Translations under genes and position numbers: made by a program | Part shown: one piece after another, positions 24,496 to 33,683 of the stretch | Numbering within the stretch: position 1 is the first letter of the stretch | Layout: every line of letters starts with the position of its first letter | The notes under the pieces: model-generated | What the model saw: only the letters and a program-made list of their open reading frames with translations | What the model was told of the DNA's origin: nothing | The model's database searches: none | DNA from: Granulosicoccus sp036478595 | GTDB lineage: Bacteria > Pseudomonadota > Gammaproteobacteria > Granulosicoccales > Granulosicoccaceae | Assembly: GCA_036478595.1 (NCBI GenBank) | Contig: JAZGEF010000018.1 | Location: forward strand, 1 to 64,000 | Length of the DNA: 64,000 nt | Direction of reading: 5' to 3'

Positions 24496-25617
24496 CTACG
24501 CAGATAACCTTAAGAATTCAGACATCAAGCCAAGCCCAGTTTTTAGTACATCAGTACCATTAGCAAACCCGATGCGTACATAGCCTTCCATGTCCATGGT
24601 GGAGCCAGGCGTTAACATCACCCCAGTTTGCTTAAGCAGGCTAAGGCAAAATTCTCTTGACGGCATATCTTGTTCGTATTTTAGTAACGCGGTAGTGCCT
24701 GATTGTGGTTTTACCCAGCTAATCGATGGCTCATTGTTAACCCAATCAGTAAGGATGTTTAGGTTTTCACGCGTTATCTTTCGGCTTCTACCCAAGATCG
24801 CCTCTGCATTCTCTAGTGCTATCGCTGCAAAATGATCGTCAATCATGCCCACAGAGATTGTGTTGTAGTCACGATGTATCATAACGGCGTTGATCACCTC
24901 TTCAGGGGCCGCGATCCAGCCAAGCCGTAAGCCTGCAAGAGAGAAGGCTTTTGACATACTCGCAGTGCTAATTCCTTTGTCGTAAATATCGGCCATAGAT
25001 GCGGTTGTTCCTGATCCGGTTTGATCTATCCCTCTATAGACTTCATCACACAATACCCATGCATTGGCTTTACGAGCGATTGCAGCGATGTTCTCCAACG
25101 CTTCGCGATTGAGTAAGCTACCCGTTGGGTTATTGGGATTGGTTAGTGCGATCAGTTTTGTATCGGGAGTTACCAGGGCGTCGAGCTGCTCTAGATCAGG
25201 AAGGAATTGATTGCCAGCTGTTAAGTGCAGCTTGTGCACATCGGCACCAACGCTTGCTGGGATTGAATAGTGCTGTTGATACGATGGCACGACGGCAACG
25301 ACTTTGTCATTTCGGGATACAAGGGTTTGATGGACCAGGGAATTAGCCCCAATGGTGCCGTGAGTAACTAAAGTGTTGTTAATCGATTGTGCCGAATACA
25401 ACGACACAATCGCATGCCTTAGTCGATCACTACCTTCTATTGCGCCGTAAGTCATTTTTAGCCAGAGAAGTTCCCGGATATTATCCTCACTTTGCCCTGA
25501 TAGTTGCAGAAGTTCTGCAATTGTTATGCTCTCTACGCAAGTTTCAGCAAGATTGTATTCACACTTTAATTCGAACTCATTCATCCAAAGTTCAACGCAA
25601 AATGGGTCGATATTCAT
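24496..25617 (-). CDS. Class I/II pyridoxal-phosphate aminotransferase
   Basis: 373 residues, fold type I. The substrate-arm segment ALTNPNNPTGSLLNREAL lies near residue 158. WVLCDEVYRGID with the cofactor-binding Asp/Tyr is near 190. SMSKAFSLAGLRLGW with the Schiff-base Lys is near 225. RIGFANG near 350 holds the C-terminal carboxylate-binding Arg. The N-terminal part (FELKCEYNLAETCVESIT) resembles the capreomycidine-synthase-like subgroup, but substrate specificity cannot be assigned. It is a single-gene unit convergent with the DgcA-like gene. Confidence 0.85.
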   Translation of the reverse strand: MNIDPFCVELWMNEFELKCEYNLAETCVESITIAELLQLSGQSEDNIRELLWLKMTYGAIEGSDRLRHAIVSLYSAQSINNTLVTHGTIGANSLVHQTLVSRNDKVVAVVPSYQQHYSIPASVGADVHKLHLTAGNQFLPDLEQLDALVTPDTKLIALTNPNNPTGSLLNREALENIAAIARKANAWVLCDEVYRGIDQTGSGTTASMADIYDKGISTASMSKAFSLAGLRLGWIAAPEEVINAVMIHRDYNTISVGMIDDHFAAIALENAEAILGRSRKITRENLNILTDWVNNEPSISWVKPQSGTTALLKYEQDMPSREFCLSLLKQTGVMLTPGSTMDMEGYVRIGFANGTDVLKTGLGLMSEFLRLSA

Positions 25618-25752
25618 ATCAATGCTCGCCTAATTGCCTGCTGTGGGAGACGCGGATTTCATGCGCGATAGCGATGTAGTCTAGCTTAAGCCTCGGGCTA
25701 GGAATATTAGGTACACTACCGCCAGATCTCTACTATCTTACTGGAATTTAGC

Positions 25753-26733
25753 ATGGCAAAACCAATTGTACTCATCACCTCTGCATCCGGCCGCATAGGC
25801 AAGGAGCTACTAGCGCTGCTGGCGAAAGAGGGCACATTTGTGATACGGGCATGCTGCTTCAGCATGGAGAAAGCTGAGTCTCTGAAAGCACTTGGCGCTC
25901 ATGAGGTCGTTAACTTTGATCTGAATGATAGCGCCACTTGGGATTCAGCACTTGAAGGTGTGAGCGCTGTGTATTCAGCATCGCTTGATCCGATGCTTGA
26001 GGGGCATCTTGCCTTTAGTAAGGAGCTGGGTAATCGTGCTAAGCAAATCCATCACGTTGTTAGAGTCAGTTGTATGGGTGCTGACACCAATACAGCGTCG
26101 TACGATCCCGATGTGCATTCCTCGCGTGAGGGCGCTGCAATTCCACTCATGTTGCAGCACTATTGGTGGGGAGAGAAAGCGCTGCTTGATGCAGGTCTAA
26201 ATGTGAGTGTTTTGCGAAATAACTTCTTTATGAATCATTTGTTAAAAACAGATTGTGACAACATCCAGTCAGATGGGTGGTTTAGTAACCCACTGGGCAC
26301 CGCGCGCAACTCTTTTGTGGCCACGCGCGACATTGCAAAGGCTGCATCGGTGTTGTTAATTGAAGGCCCAGAAAAGCATTCGGATAAATTCTACGACCTG
26401 ACAGGCCCGCAGCCACAGAACATGGAAGAAATTGCGGCAGATCTTAGCCGAGCGATGGATAAAAAAATTGAATATCGCGCTCAGAATATGATTGATTTTG
26501 AGAAAGATTTTGGTAGTACGCGTGCGGAGTTTTTTGAATACTTGTCCAACGGCTTTTATTGCCGATGCAGCCCTGACTTTTACAATCTTACGGGTACCAA
26601 ACCCACTGCTTACTACGACTACTTGACAACTCCTGGTGCGAGTGGCGAAACAGGCCTTGATGAATTATGGCAGGGCAATTTATGGAAGAAGGGAGAGGAT
26701 GCTATGAAAGCCGCTGCTGACGTCAAGAAATAA
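25753..26733 (+). CDS. NmrA-like NAD(P)-binding protein
   Basis: 326 residues, atypical short-chain dehydrogenase fold. The N-terminal nucleotide site is VLITSASGRIGKELLALLAK. A YWWGEKALLDAGLNVSVLRN segment takes the place of the usual YxxxK. FVATRDIAKAASVLL and FYDLTGPQPQNMEEIA follow the NmrA/NAD(P)H azoreductase-like pattern. These proteins act as quinone or isoflavone reductases or as redox sensors. The missing classical catalytic Tyr-Lys pair makes a sensor or unusual reductase possible. It faces the DUF2817 gene. Confidence 0.8.
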   Translation: MAKPIVLITSASGRIGKELLALLAKEGTFVIRACCFSMEKAESLKALGAHEVVNFDLNDSATWDSALEGVSAVYSASLDPMLEGHLAFSKELGNRAKQIHHVVRVSCMGADTNTASYDPDVHSSREGAAIPLMLQHYWWGEKALLDAGLNVSVLRNNFFMNHLLKTDCDNIQSDGWFSNPLGTARNSFVATRDIAKAASVLLIEGPEKHSDKFYDLTGPQPQNMEEIAADLSRAMDKKIEYRAQNMIDFEKDFGSTRAEFFEYLSNGFYCRCSPDFYNLTGTKPTAYYDYLTTPGASGETGLDELWQGNLWKKGEDAMKAAADVKK

Positions 26734-26860
26734 GTGGCACTTTCTACGGTTATCTGCCTCTTGGGTATCGGTATACATTTTGGCAAATAAAACGATTTCA
26801 GCTGAAACGAATTAATTCATGGTTGAAGGGTAACTTGGGGTGATATCGGGTGCATGGAGT

Positions 26861-27979
26861 CTACTGTTCGATGTTTGCGTGTATCGTCGGCAAGTTGCTT
26901 GTTTTGTAGAGGATTTGCAAAGCTTCCGCAACACTTTTTCGTCTCCACTGTTGAGACTGTGGTGCGAAAACAGCCAAAAGTGCTTGTTTGCTTCTTGCGT
27001 ATGACGTTGTATTGTTTTCAGCCCAGTGATGTGCTTGGTTTTCGCGTCTCAGTGCTGAAAAAAGTGAAATAGGATTAACCGTGCCTATTTCTATGCACAG
27101 ATATAGATACAGTTTTTCGTTTAGTGTGCGTTGACACCATTGGCTAAAAGTACCCTTAGCATTATAGGTGTTGTTTTTATCAGTATCTATGTACACCGTT
27201 TTCCCGTAATGCTTTTTTAGCCAATTCAATCGCTCCTCTTTGGGAACCATATTGCTATTGCCGATTAATGAAACTTTAGCAGATGGGCCTAATCCGCTAT
27301 GGATATCCAAAATCGTCACTTGTTTTGAGTTGGCAGAAAGATCGGCTATTATATTTTGTAACAGGCGGCTCGACTCACTCGGCCGCGTGCCTCCAAAAAA
27401 TACTCCTTTAGGGAAATCGTATTGCCCTTGGGCTATCGGTTTAAACAATTTGGTAATACCGAGGCTCAAAGCGATCAATTTAATTGCATTAAGCCAATAT
27501 TTAATCTCACCTGCTGTACTAGGTGATTTTGGTGCATTGATAATTGGATCTAATGCGGCGTAACAGGGATGCGACTTAGGAGCTGTTTTAAAGAAGTTCC
27601 GATTTACGTCTACATTGTTTTCATCTACGCGCCGAAGGTGCGCAAAGCCCCAAGGGTTGGCCGCATGAATCATCACAATGCCCGTGGATTTCGGCAGGCC
27701 ACTTTGTGCCAGCATTTGTAATGCTTGAAACTGAACGACTGCACCAACAAAGCCCTCAACACCATGTACGCCACTAGTTAGAATGATCAGGTGTTCGTCG
27801 GTAGGCGACGTTAATGATGCGACATCAACTGTTAGAGTTTCGCCTGCTGGCCCTAGAGCGGCAATTGGGTGGGCGTCCATATGAGCACCACAAGCGTTAC
27901 CGAGTTCGATAAATCGAGCACGACTGGCGAAGTAGTCCGCGGGCCAGTAGTTTTTATCGAACATGTTTTCTTGCGTCAA
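26861..27979 (-). CDS. DUF2817, M14-like zinc carboxypeptidase family protein
   Basis: 372 residues without a signal peptide. LIILTSGVHGVEGFVGAVVQ near residue 68 gives the HxxE zinc motif. VDENNVDVNRNFF near 120 carries the substrate-binding Arg region. TILDIHSGLGPSAKVSLIGN near 225 gives the third zinc ligand His. The order matches M14-like peptidases of the DUF2817 group. A role in processing a peptide or amidated small molecule is likely, but no substrate is known. It starts 9 bp after the stop codon of the upstream YugP-like gene, so the run from 30884 down to 26861 appears to be one operon. Confidence 0.8.
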   Translation of the reverse strand: MTQENMFDKNYWPADYFASRARFIELGNACGAHMDAHPIAALGPAGETLTVDVASLTSPTDEHLIILTSGVHGVEGFVGAVVQFQALQMLAQSGLPKSTGIVMIHAANPWGFAHLRRVDENNVDVNRNFFKTAPKSHPCYAALDPIINAPKSPSTAGEIKYWLNAIKLIALSLGITKLFKPIAQGQYDFPKGVFFGGTRPSESSRLLQNIIADLSANSKQVTILDIHSGLGPSAKVSLIGNSNMVPKEERLNWLKKHYGKTVYIDTDKNNTYNAKGTFSQWCQRTLNEKLYLYLCIEIGTVNPISLFSALRRENQAHHWAENNTTSYARSKQALLAVFAPQSQQWRRKSVAEALQILYKTSNLPTIHANIEQ

Positions 27980-27988
27980 GGTGTAATC

Positions 27989-28675
27989 CTAACGGCGCAG
28001 TATCATTATCCATCTACCAATGTGTAGAAGGTCGGCAAGGGCTGCAGCAAAATACGTATAAGCAGCCGCTTTTAATACGCTTTGCACGGCAGGGATGTCA
28101 GCATCGCTAATGTACTCACCTTCGGTCAGGATGGGCATCGCTTTTTTAAAACTAGCGTCCCATTCTTCTGGCAGTATGATTAAATAAGCCATTGCCCCTA
28201 GTAATTGTAAAAACAAGCCGATGCCAATAAATAGCATGATTGCAGCAGGAGCCCTAAGCAAGATGGCGATAAACGGCGTAGCAGTTAACATGAGTACACC
28301 TGCTTTTTTTAATAAATAGGCCGTCGGGAGATAACGGCTACGAAGTGTTGAAATGGGCTCCTGCCTATCAAATTGAATAGCGTGGCCCACTTCATGTGCT
28401 GCAACTGCAATAGCAGTTAGGGATTTGCCATTGAAGTTAGATTCGCCGAGCCTGACCGTGCGGCTGCCTGGATCGTAGTGATCATTTCGATCATCGGTTG
28501 TTTCTAGCGAGACATCAGTAAGCTCAAATCGTTGAATAAGATGTGCGGCTAATTCACCACCCGTTCCTGGTAGATCTTCACGTTGCTTGCTGTGCTTACG
28601 CATAACCATCGATATTCGTAAGCTTGGGATATAGACAAGGGCTGCTACAAATAATGTGAGTATTAGATATGGCAT
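27989..28675 (-). CDS. YugP-family membrane zinc metallopeptidase
   Basis: 228 residues from ATG 28675 (MPYLILTLFVAALVYIPSLR). The longer frame from 28741 would overlap the TSUP gene and lacks family similarity. The zinc site HExxH is in TAIAVAAHEVGHAIQFDRQE near residue 98, and the preceding YDPGSRTVRLGESNFNGKSL segment is family-typical. One N-terminal and three or more central hydrophobic helices anchor it in the inner membrane. Family proteins are putative membrane proteases of unknown substrates. It lies 11 bp downstream of the TSUP exporter gene. Confidence 0.85.
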   Translation of the reverse strand: MPYLILTLFVAALVYIPSLRISMVMRKHSKQREDLPGTGGELAAHLIQRFELTDVSLETTDDRNDHYDPGSRTVRLGESNFNGKSLTAIAVAAHEVGHAIQFDRQEPISTLRSRYLPTAYLLKKAGVLMLTATPFIAILLRAPAAIMLFIGIGLFLQLLGAMAYLIILPEEWDASFKKAMPILTEGEYISDADIPAVQSVLKAAAYTYFAAALADLLHIGRWIMILRR

Positions 28676-28686
28676 TGGAAAACCGA

Positions 28687-29448
28687 TTAATTTAGCATTG
28701 CTGCGATTACGGCCACTAGTGTCATCAAGAACAGAAACCACTTCATCACTTTAGCCGAAATATCCATTGCGATATTAACGCCTAACCACGCACCGACCAT
28801 GCTGCCTATCGCTAGAAGTAAACCAGGTGCCCAGGCGACTTGATCGTTGTAGATAAACAGTGCAAGCGCCACAGCAGTGAAAGAAACCGTACAAACGATT
28901 TTTAGCGCATTTGTAGAAATAATGTCATAACGTAAGGTACCTGCAAGCGCAGCGATAAGCACAAACCCGACACCTGCTTGTACAAAGCCACCGTATATGC
29001 CGGCAACAAACAGCGCTAGCCATGCGCCAGGTGTATCTTTGACAAGCTTCACAGCTGTGCCAGCATCTGGAATCACAACGGATGGCTTAAACAGCATTAG
29101 AGCTGCCATAGCAAGCATGGTAAACAACAGTGCAGGCTTGAGTAAGTAAGCGGGTGCATAGCTAGCCGCTGCTGCACCTAACAAACCACCCAGTAGCGTA
29201 GGCACGAGAATAGCATTGAGATCAGCCGTTGGGAGTTTGCCCTTGGCGTGAAATTGTTTCATTCCCGTTAACGACTGCATCATTACGCCGACTCGATTGG
29301 TGGCGTTGGCTACATCAGGTGGTAGGCCTGCGACCATCAAGGCAGGGATAGTGAGGTTTGATCCACCGCCTGCTAGTGTATTGATAACCCCAGCAACTAA
29401 ACCAAGCACAACCAACAAAACGCCGTAGCCTAAGGTCAGGTCAATCAC
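28687..29448 (-). CDS. TauE/SafE (TSUP) family anion exporter
   Basis: 253 residues, about eight helices in two repeats. GVINTLAGGGSNLTIPALMV near residue 20 is the TSUP repeat motif, and GIYGGFVQAGVGFVLIAAL near 145 is its second copy. Members export sulfite, sulfoacetate or related organosulfur anions, or move other compounds such as aromatic acids. In an APS-reductase-bearing organism sulfite export is a reasonable guess, but the gene is far from apr. It overlaps modF by 4 bp (ATGA), implying coupled translation. Confidence 0.9.
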   Translation of the reverse strand: MIDLTLGYGVLLVVLGLVAGVINTLAGGGSNLTIPALMVAGLPPDVANATNRVGVMMQSLTGMKQFHAKGKLPTADLNAILVPTLLGGLLGAAAASYAPAYLLKPALLFTMLAMAALMLFKPSVVIPDAGTAVKLVKDTPGAWLALFVAGIYGGFVQAGVGFVLIAALAGTLRYDIISTNALKIVCTVSFTAVALALFIYNDQVAWAPGLLLAIGSMVGAWLGVNIAMDISAKVMKWFLFLMTLVAVIAAMLN

Positions 29449-30884
29449 TGTATGTCGTTGCCATAGTTGTTGCCAAGAACCATATGATGCTCAATGCCCG
29501 CTATTTTATCTTGCAATCGGTGGTTTACATATAGGACAGTAGTATCAGAATTCGTACATATTTTCTCAATTAGGGTCAATACCAGATGCCGGTTTAAATC
29601 ATCAAGGCCTAAGCACGGTTCATCGAGAATCAGCAAGGGAGGGTGTTTCACCATAGCTCGGACAATGAGTATTAACCGTTGATCACCAAATGAAAGTTGA
29701 TTAAAAGGATTATCACCCAATTCATGCATACCCAAAAGTGCTAGCCATTGGTTGGCGATGTCTTTTTGTACGTCGCTATACTGTTGATAGATCCCAATAC
29801 TGTCATAGAATCCGGAGATGATCGCATTGCGCACGCTTACACTGACCTTATACTCCCACTGTAGTGCGCTGGATACATAACCGATATGTTGCTTAATGTC
29901 CCATATGCTTTCACCCTGGCCACGCTGCATGCCAAATAGTTGAATGTTGTTTACGTAGCATTGCGGGTGATCGCCGGTGATCAGGTTAAGCAGGCAGGTT
30001 TTACCACTGCCGTTGGGACCACTGACTTGCCAGTGTTGTCCGGGGTTTATTTGCCAATTTAGTTGATCAAAGATAATCGTGTCACCGTAGGCAATACGAC
30101 CATCCTTGATGTTCACTAATACCGTGTTTCGGTCTAAGCTTGGTATGTTTGACTGTGGCTCTTTTGTAGGGATCGCTATCTCGCTGGTTTTTAGATGCAA
30201 CAGTTGGCGTAGTTCAGCAACCGCAGTTTCATCGCAAAAAGGTACTGTATATGTTAGTTCGCCTTTTTCTATGTAAGCGATATTAGTAACGAAGTTTGGA
30301 ATTTCATCAAAACGATTTAATACCAATATCATTGGCAATGATTGGCTGTATTCCTGAAGTAGGCGGTTTAATACTTCATCTGAATGTAGATCAAGGCCTT
30401 CGAAAGGTTCATCCAGTATCAATAGATCAGCATTGCTAGTGAGTGCTTTAATCAAAATGACTTTGCGTGTTTCGCCAGTTGATAGTTTGCGAAAGCTCCG
30501 CGTCAATAGTGGTTCGAATTTAAATGCTTCAATTAAACGACGCTGCTCATTCTTATTCTGGCAACCGTCGTTTAGTATTTCATGAACGCTGGTGCCTTCA
30601 CTAATTACGTCAAGTATATCCGCATCATCCCTGCGACGTTCCGTTTCAATTAACTCGGCCTGTGCTTCAAACGATACGATAGCAATGTTGGAGGGTAGCC
30701 CGGTTATGGTTCCTGCTTCAACATCACCGATTCCGAGCAAACATGCTGCTAAAGCCGATTTACCTGAGCCATTGGCTCCGGTAATAACCCAGTGCTGACT
30801 ATCATTGAGTTTCCAGTTGATTTTGATAAGTTCAAAATGATTGTCAAAGTTGACGCACAGATTGTTCAGAGTGGCGTTGAACAT
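29445..30884 (-). CDS. modF: ModF-like protein with two ABC ATPase domains
   Basis: 479 residues with tandem ABC domains and no membrane segment. Walker A motifs are TGANGSGKSALAACL near residue 38 and SGPNGSGKTCLLNLI near 287. The signatures are RKLSTGETRKVILIKAL near 132 and LSFGDQRLILIVRAM near 400. The Walker B segments are LLILDEPFEGLDLH and LLILDEPCLGLDDL. This matches ModF/PhrA, a soluble twin ATPase linked to molybdate homeostasis or photorepair in other bacteria. No modABC genes are adjacent, so its true role here is uncertain. It appears to be the first gene of a four-gene operon with the TSUP exporter and two metallopeptidase-like genes. Confidence 0.8.
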   Translation of the reverse strand: MFNATLNNLCVNFDNHFELIKINWKLNDSQHWVITGANGSGKSALAACLLGIGDVEAGTITGLPSNIAIVSFEAQAELIETERRRDDADILDVISEGTSVHEILNDGCQNKNEQRRLIEAFKFEPLLTRSFRKLSTGETRKVILIKALTSNADLLILDEPFEGLDLHSDEVLNRLLQEYSQSLPMILVLNRFDEIPNFVTNIAYIEKGELTYTVPFCDETAVAELRQLLHLKTSEIAIPTKEPQSNIPSLDRNTVLVNIKDGRIAYGDTIIFDQLNWQINPGQHWQVSGPNGSGKTCLLNLITGDHPQCYVNNIQLFGMQRGQGESIWDIKQHIGYVSSALQWEYKVSVSVRNAIISGFYDSIGIYQQYSDVQKDIANQWLALLGMHELGDNPFNQLSFGDQRLILIVRAMVKHPPLLILDEPCLGLDDLNRHLVLTLIEKICTNSDTTVLYVNHRLQDKIAGIEHHMVLGNNYGNDIQ

Positions 30885-30914
30885 GAATTATGATTAATTA
30901 AGTGTGTTTGCTGA

Positions 30915-31823
30915 TTATGCTTGAGGGTAGGAGTCAGCGGCACAATTCCAGAATGCATTTAACAAAGGATCGCCCAAGCGTTCTTCATGTGCGCACAAAC
31001 CGAGTTCAAACGGTTTAAGATCATTCATATACGGCAGTACGCGCACTGATTCACGAATAGGGCTATGCTCAATCACCAAGGCGGGGACAACTGCCACACC
31101 GAATCCTAAACTTACCATCGATACCACGGCCTCATGTCCGGCGACTTGCGCATAGATGCGAGGTTCGCAATGTAGCGACTTCATTCGCGTAAGAAAACGG
31201 GTACGGGCAAGCCCACGTTCGGCTAATACTACAGGTAGCTCGCTCCAATCTGGCTCTTCACCATTTTTAAGGTATTCATTCAATGTGCTAGTGAGTGGGC
31301 TAGGAATGGTTGGTCCGATCAAGCATAAGGGCGTGCGCCGCAAAGGTAAACAGCTTAACTTGCGTGGCAAGTTTGATGGTACGGCGATAATAGCGGAGTC
31401 ATCCACACCGTCTACTACGCGCTCAAGTGCTTCAGCTTGGTCCCCTGTACGCAGCTTAATTTCTATACCGAGGTGTGTATCGCGCATGGCAGGTAGTATT
31501 TGACTGAGTATGCTGTAGCTGGCCGTGACGGAAGCAAACACACTGACCTCACCAGTGAGCTTTGCTGAACTGACGTCCAGATCGTTGCGGATTTTCTGCC
31601 AATTATCAACAGCATCTCTGGCGTATTCTAGAAAGTGGCGGCCCGCTGGGGTTAATTGTACTTGCCGATTATCGCGCTCAACTAACACTTGGCCGACATG
31701 CACTTCCAGGCGCTGCAGGTGTCTACTAACGGCTGACGGGCTAAGGTCGGTTTGGCGTGCTGTCCTGCCAAAATGGAGCGTTTGGGCCAGGCTGAGGAAA
31801 ACTTTGTAGGTTCGGATGTCCAA
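30915..31823 (-). CDS. ilvY: LysR-type activator IlvY
   Basis: 302 residues from TTG 31823, aligned with the start of known IlvY (DIRTYKVFLSLAQTLHFGRT). A longer TTG-initiated frame to 31892 adds 23 residues of unlikely sequence. The HTH region is LSPSAVSRHLQRLEVHVGQV. The effector domain contains VFASVTASYSILSQILPAMR, GIEIKLRTGDQAEALERVVD and AGHEAVVSMVSLGFGVAVVP, all strongly IlvY-like. It activates ilvC in response to acetolactate or acetohydroxybutyrate. Its divergent position 161 bp from ilvC is the classic gammaproteobacterial arrangement. The start choice is uncertain because no ribosome site is evident. Confidence 0.92.
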   Translation of the reverse strand: MDIRTYKVFLSLAQTLHFGRTARQTDLSPSAVSRHLQRLEVHVGQVLVERDNRQVQLTPAGRHFLEYARDAVDNWQKIRNDLDVSSAKLTGEVSVFASVTASYSILSQILPAMRDTHLGIEIKLRTGDQAEALERVVDGVDDSAIIAVPSNLPRKLSCLPLRRTPLCLIGPTIPSPLTSTLNEYLKNGEEPDWSELPVVLAERGLARTRFLTRMKSLHCEPRIYAQVAGHEAVVSMVSLGFGVAVVPALVIEHSPIRESVRVLPYMNDLKPFELGLCAHEERLGDPLLNAFWNCAADSYPQA

Positions 31824-31878
31824 ATGGAGCTGCTGCTTTGTTCGTTTATTTAATAATAACAACAAGTTAGCCGTTAAG

Positions 31879-31891
31879 TGCGTTATACGCA
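31879..31891. promoter_or_regulatory. Candidate IlvY operator (LysR T-N11-A box)
   Basis: TGCGTTATACGCA has 5-bp inverted arms (TGCGT/ACGCA) and the T-N11-A spacing of LysR-family boxes. It lies between ilvY and ilvC. A second, weaker TTACGCAA stretch follows at about 31916-31923. Both IlvY and ilvC promoters would fall in this interval. Confidence 0.4.
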
Positions 31892-31983
31892 ACGCTGTGA
31901 GTCGAATATGTCGATTTACGCAATGAGTCTACTCCTTTATTATTCACGCGATAAACCTATTTTCGCTTTCAGGAAGCACCGTT

Positions 31984-33462
31984 ATGGGCCAAAACTACTT
32001 CAATTCATTACCGTTAAGACTTCAATTAGAAGAGCTCGCTAAATGTCGATTTATGCAATCTGAAGAGTTTGCTGATGGTGTGGAATACATTAAGGGTAAG
32101 AAGATCGTCATTGTGGGTTGTGGTGCTCAGGGGCTTAACCAAGGCTTGAACCTACGTGACTCTGGGCTTGATGTGAGCTACGCCTTACGTCAGGCAGCAA
32201 TCGACGAAAAGCGGCAATCGTTTAAGAATGCATCTGACAACGGTTTCACTGTTGGTACGTATGAAGATCTTATCCCTGCGGCAGATATCGTGATGAACCT
32301 GACGCCAGATAAGCAACATACCGCTGTTGTTAATGCGGTTATGCCTATGATGAAAAAAGGTTCGACGCTTGACTACGCCCATGGCTTCAACTTAGTTGAA
32401 GAAGGCATGCAGGTGAATAAAGACATCACGGTTGTGATGATGTGCCCCAAGTGCCCCGGGTCTGAAGTACGCGCAGAATATGTACGCGGTTTTGGTGTTC
32501 CAACACTTATTGCTGTGCATCGCGAAAACGATCCTAACGATGACGGCATGAAGATCGCCAAAGCACTGGCTGTTGGTACTGGTGGGCATCGAGCCGGTGT
32601 ATTGGAATCATCACCCATCGCCGAAGTTAAATCTGATTTGATGGGCGAGCAAACAATTCTGTGTGGCGTGCTACAGACTGGCTCAGTGTTGTGCTACAAC
32701 AAAATGATAGAAGAGGGAATCGATGCGCCTTACGCTGCCAAGCTTGTACAAAACGGTTGGGAAGTAGTTACCGAAGCACTGAAGTACGGCGGCATCACTA
32801 CGATGATGGATCGCTTGTCTAATCCTGCAAAAATCCGTGCGTATGAACTGTCAGAGCAAATAAAAGGCATACTTCGCCCATTGTTTCAAAAACATCAAGA
32901 CGACATCATGTCTGGGCATTTTTCCAGCACCATGATGGCTGATTGGGCTAACGATGATGTGAACCTACTTAAGTGGCGCGCAGAGACAGGTGAGACAGCA
33001 TTTGAAAAGCAAACTATCTCTACTGATGATATAGCTGAGCAAGAGTATTTTGATAACGGCATCTTGATGGTTGCAATGATACGCGCAGGCGTTGAACTTG
33101 CGTTCGAAACGATGGTTGACGCGGGTATTGTTGCTGATTCGGCTTACTATGAGTCACTGCATGAAACACCTTTAATCGCCAACTTAATTGCACGCCGTAA
33201 GTTATATGAGATGAACGTCGTTATTTCTGATACTGCAGAATACGGTTGTTATTTGTTTGATCAACTAGCGCGTCCATTACTGGCAAAGGAACTCATGCCA
33301 TCAATCAAATCTGATGTTATTGGTAAGGGTTTGCAAATTAATGATACTGGTGTCGATAATGCTCAGTTGGTGCAAATTAACGACGCTATTCGTCACCACC
33401 CCATTGAAAAAGTCGGTGCACGATTACGTGGGCATATGACGGGTATGAAAGCGATCGTATAA
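31984..33462 (+). CDS. ilvC: Ketol-acid reductoisomerase, class II
   Basis: 492 residues, the long form found in enterobacteria and many other gammaproteobacteria. The N-terminus GQNYFNSLPLRLQLEELAKC and the NADPH motif KIVIVGCGAQGLNQGLNLRD are near-identical in pattern to E. coli IlvC. Metal and substrate residues lie in ESSPIAEVKSDLMGEQTILC near residue 210 and SDTAEYGCYLF in the duplicated C-terminal knot domain. It converts acetolactate or acetohydroxybutyrate to dihydroxy acids in valine/isoleucine synthesis. Ribosome site AGGAAG precedes the ATG. It is followed by a strong hairpin terminator. Confidence 0.97.
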   Translation: MGQNYFNSLPLRLQLEELAKCRFMQSEEFADGVEYIKGKKIVIVGCGAQGLNQGLNLRDSGLDVSYALRQAAIDEKRQSFKNASDNGFTVGTYEDLIPAADIVMNLTPDKQHTAVVNAVMPMMKKGSTLDYAHGFNLVEEGMQVNKDITVVMMCPKCPGSEVRAEYVRGFGVPTLIAVHRENDPNDDGMKIAKALAVGTGGHRAGVLESSPIAEVKSDLMGEQTILCGVLQTGSVLCYNKMIEEGIDAPYAAKLVQNGWEVVTEALKYGGITTMMDRLSNPAKIRAYELSEQIKGILRPLFQKHQDDIMSGHFSSTMMADWANDDVNLLKWRAETGETAFEKQTISTDDIAEQEYFDNGILMVAMIRAGVELAFETMVDAGIVADSAYYESLHETPLIANLIARRKLYEMNVVISDTAEYGCYLFDQLARPLLAKELMPSIKSDVIGKGLQINDTGVDNAQLVQINDAIRHHPIEKVGARLRGHMTGMKAIV

Positions 33463-33485
33463 TCAGTGTAGTTAATCAGTCAACA

Positions 33486-33683
33486 CTAGGCAGCGGATTC
33501 GAATGAAGGAATTCGCTGCCTTATTTTGTTTGGTATGGCTTGTATAAGTGAGGTAAAGCCGTGATTGACATACAAGCGTTTGCGAACCTTGCCACTGTTG
33601 CTTTTGACGATTTTGGCCGATAAGCCAACGACTTTGTTGTTTGTGATTAGCGTGTCGCCAAAAAGTTGATATCGCTTAATCAT
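33486..33683 (-). CDS. Possible 65-residue protein coupled to the P450 gene
   Basis: The start ATG overlaps the P450 stop (ATGATTAA), the usual pattern for coupled translation. The product (IKRYQLFGDTLITNNKVVGL ... IQAIPNKIRQRIPSFESAA) is basic, lacks cysteines and has no membrane span, so it is not a ferredoxin. I recognise no family. Against it, the frame runs into the ilvC terminator hairpin. For it, composition is protein-like throughout and it would complete a two-gene P450 unit. Confidence 0.42.
   Translation of the reverse strand: MIKRYQLFGDTLITNNKVVGLSAKIVKSNSGKVRKRLYVNHGFTSLIQAIPNKIRQRIPSFESAA
33489..33531 (+). terminator. Rho-independent terminator of ilvC
   Basis: GGCAGCG and CGCTGCC form a perfect 7-bp stem, extended by an imperfect GATTC/GAATT portion, followed by TTATTTTGTTT. 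It ends the ilvC transcript. The same stem overlaps the 3' end of the short minus-strand frame at 33486-33683 and may also end the P450 transcript. Confidence 0.75.

Noticed and set aside
26796..26807. TTTCAGCTGAAA palindrome between convergent genes
   Set aside because: It is perfect, but only 12 bp and not near a promoter; the similar TTTCAGCTGAA near 21794 could be chance.
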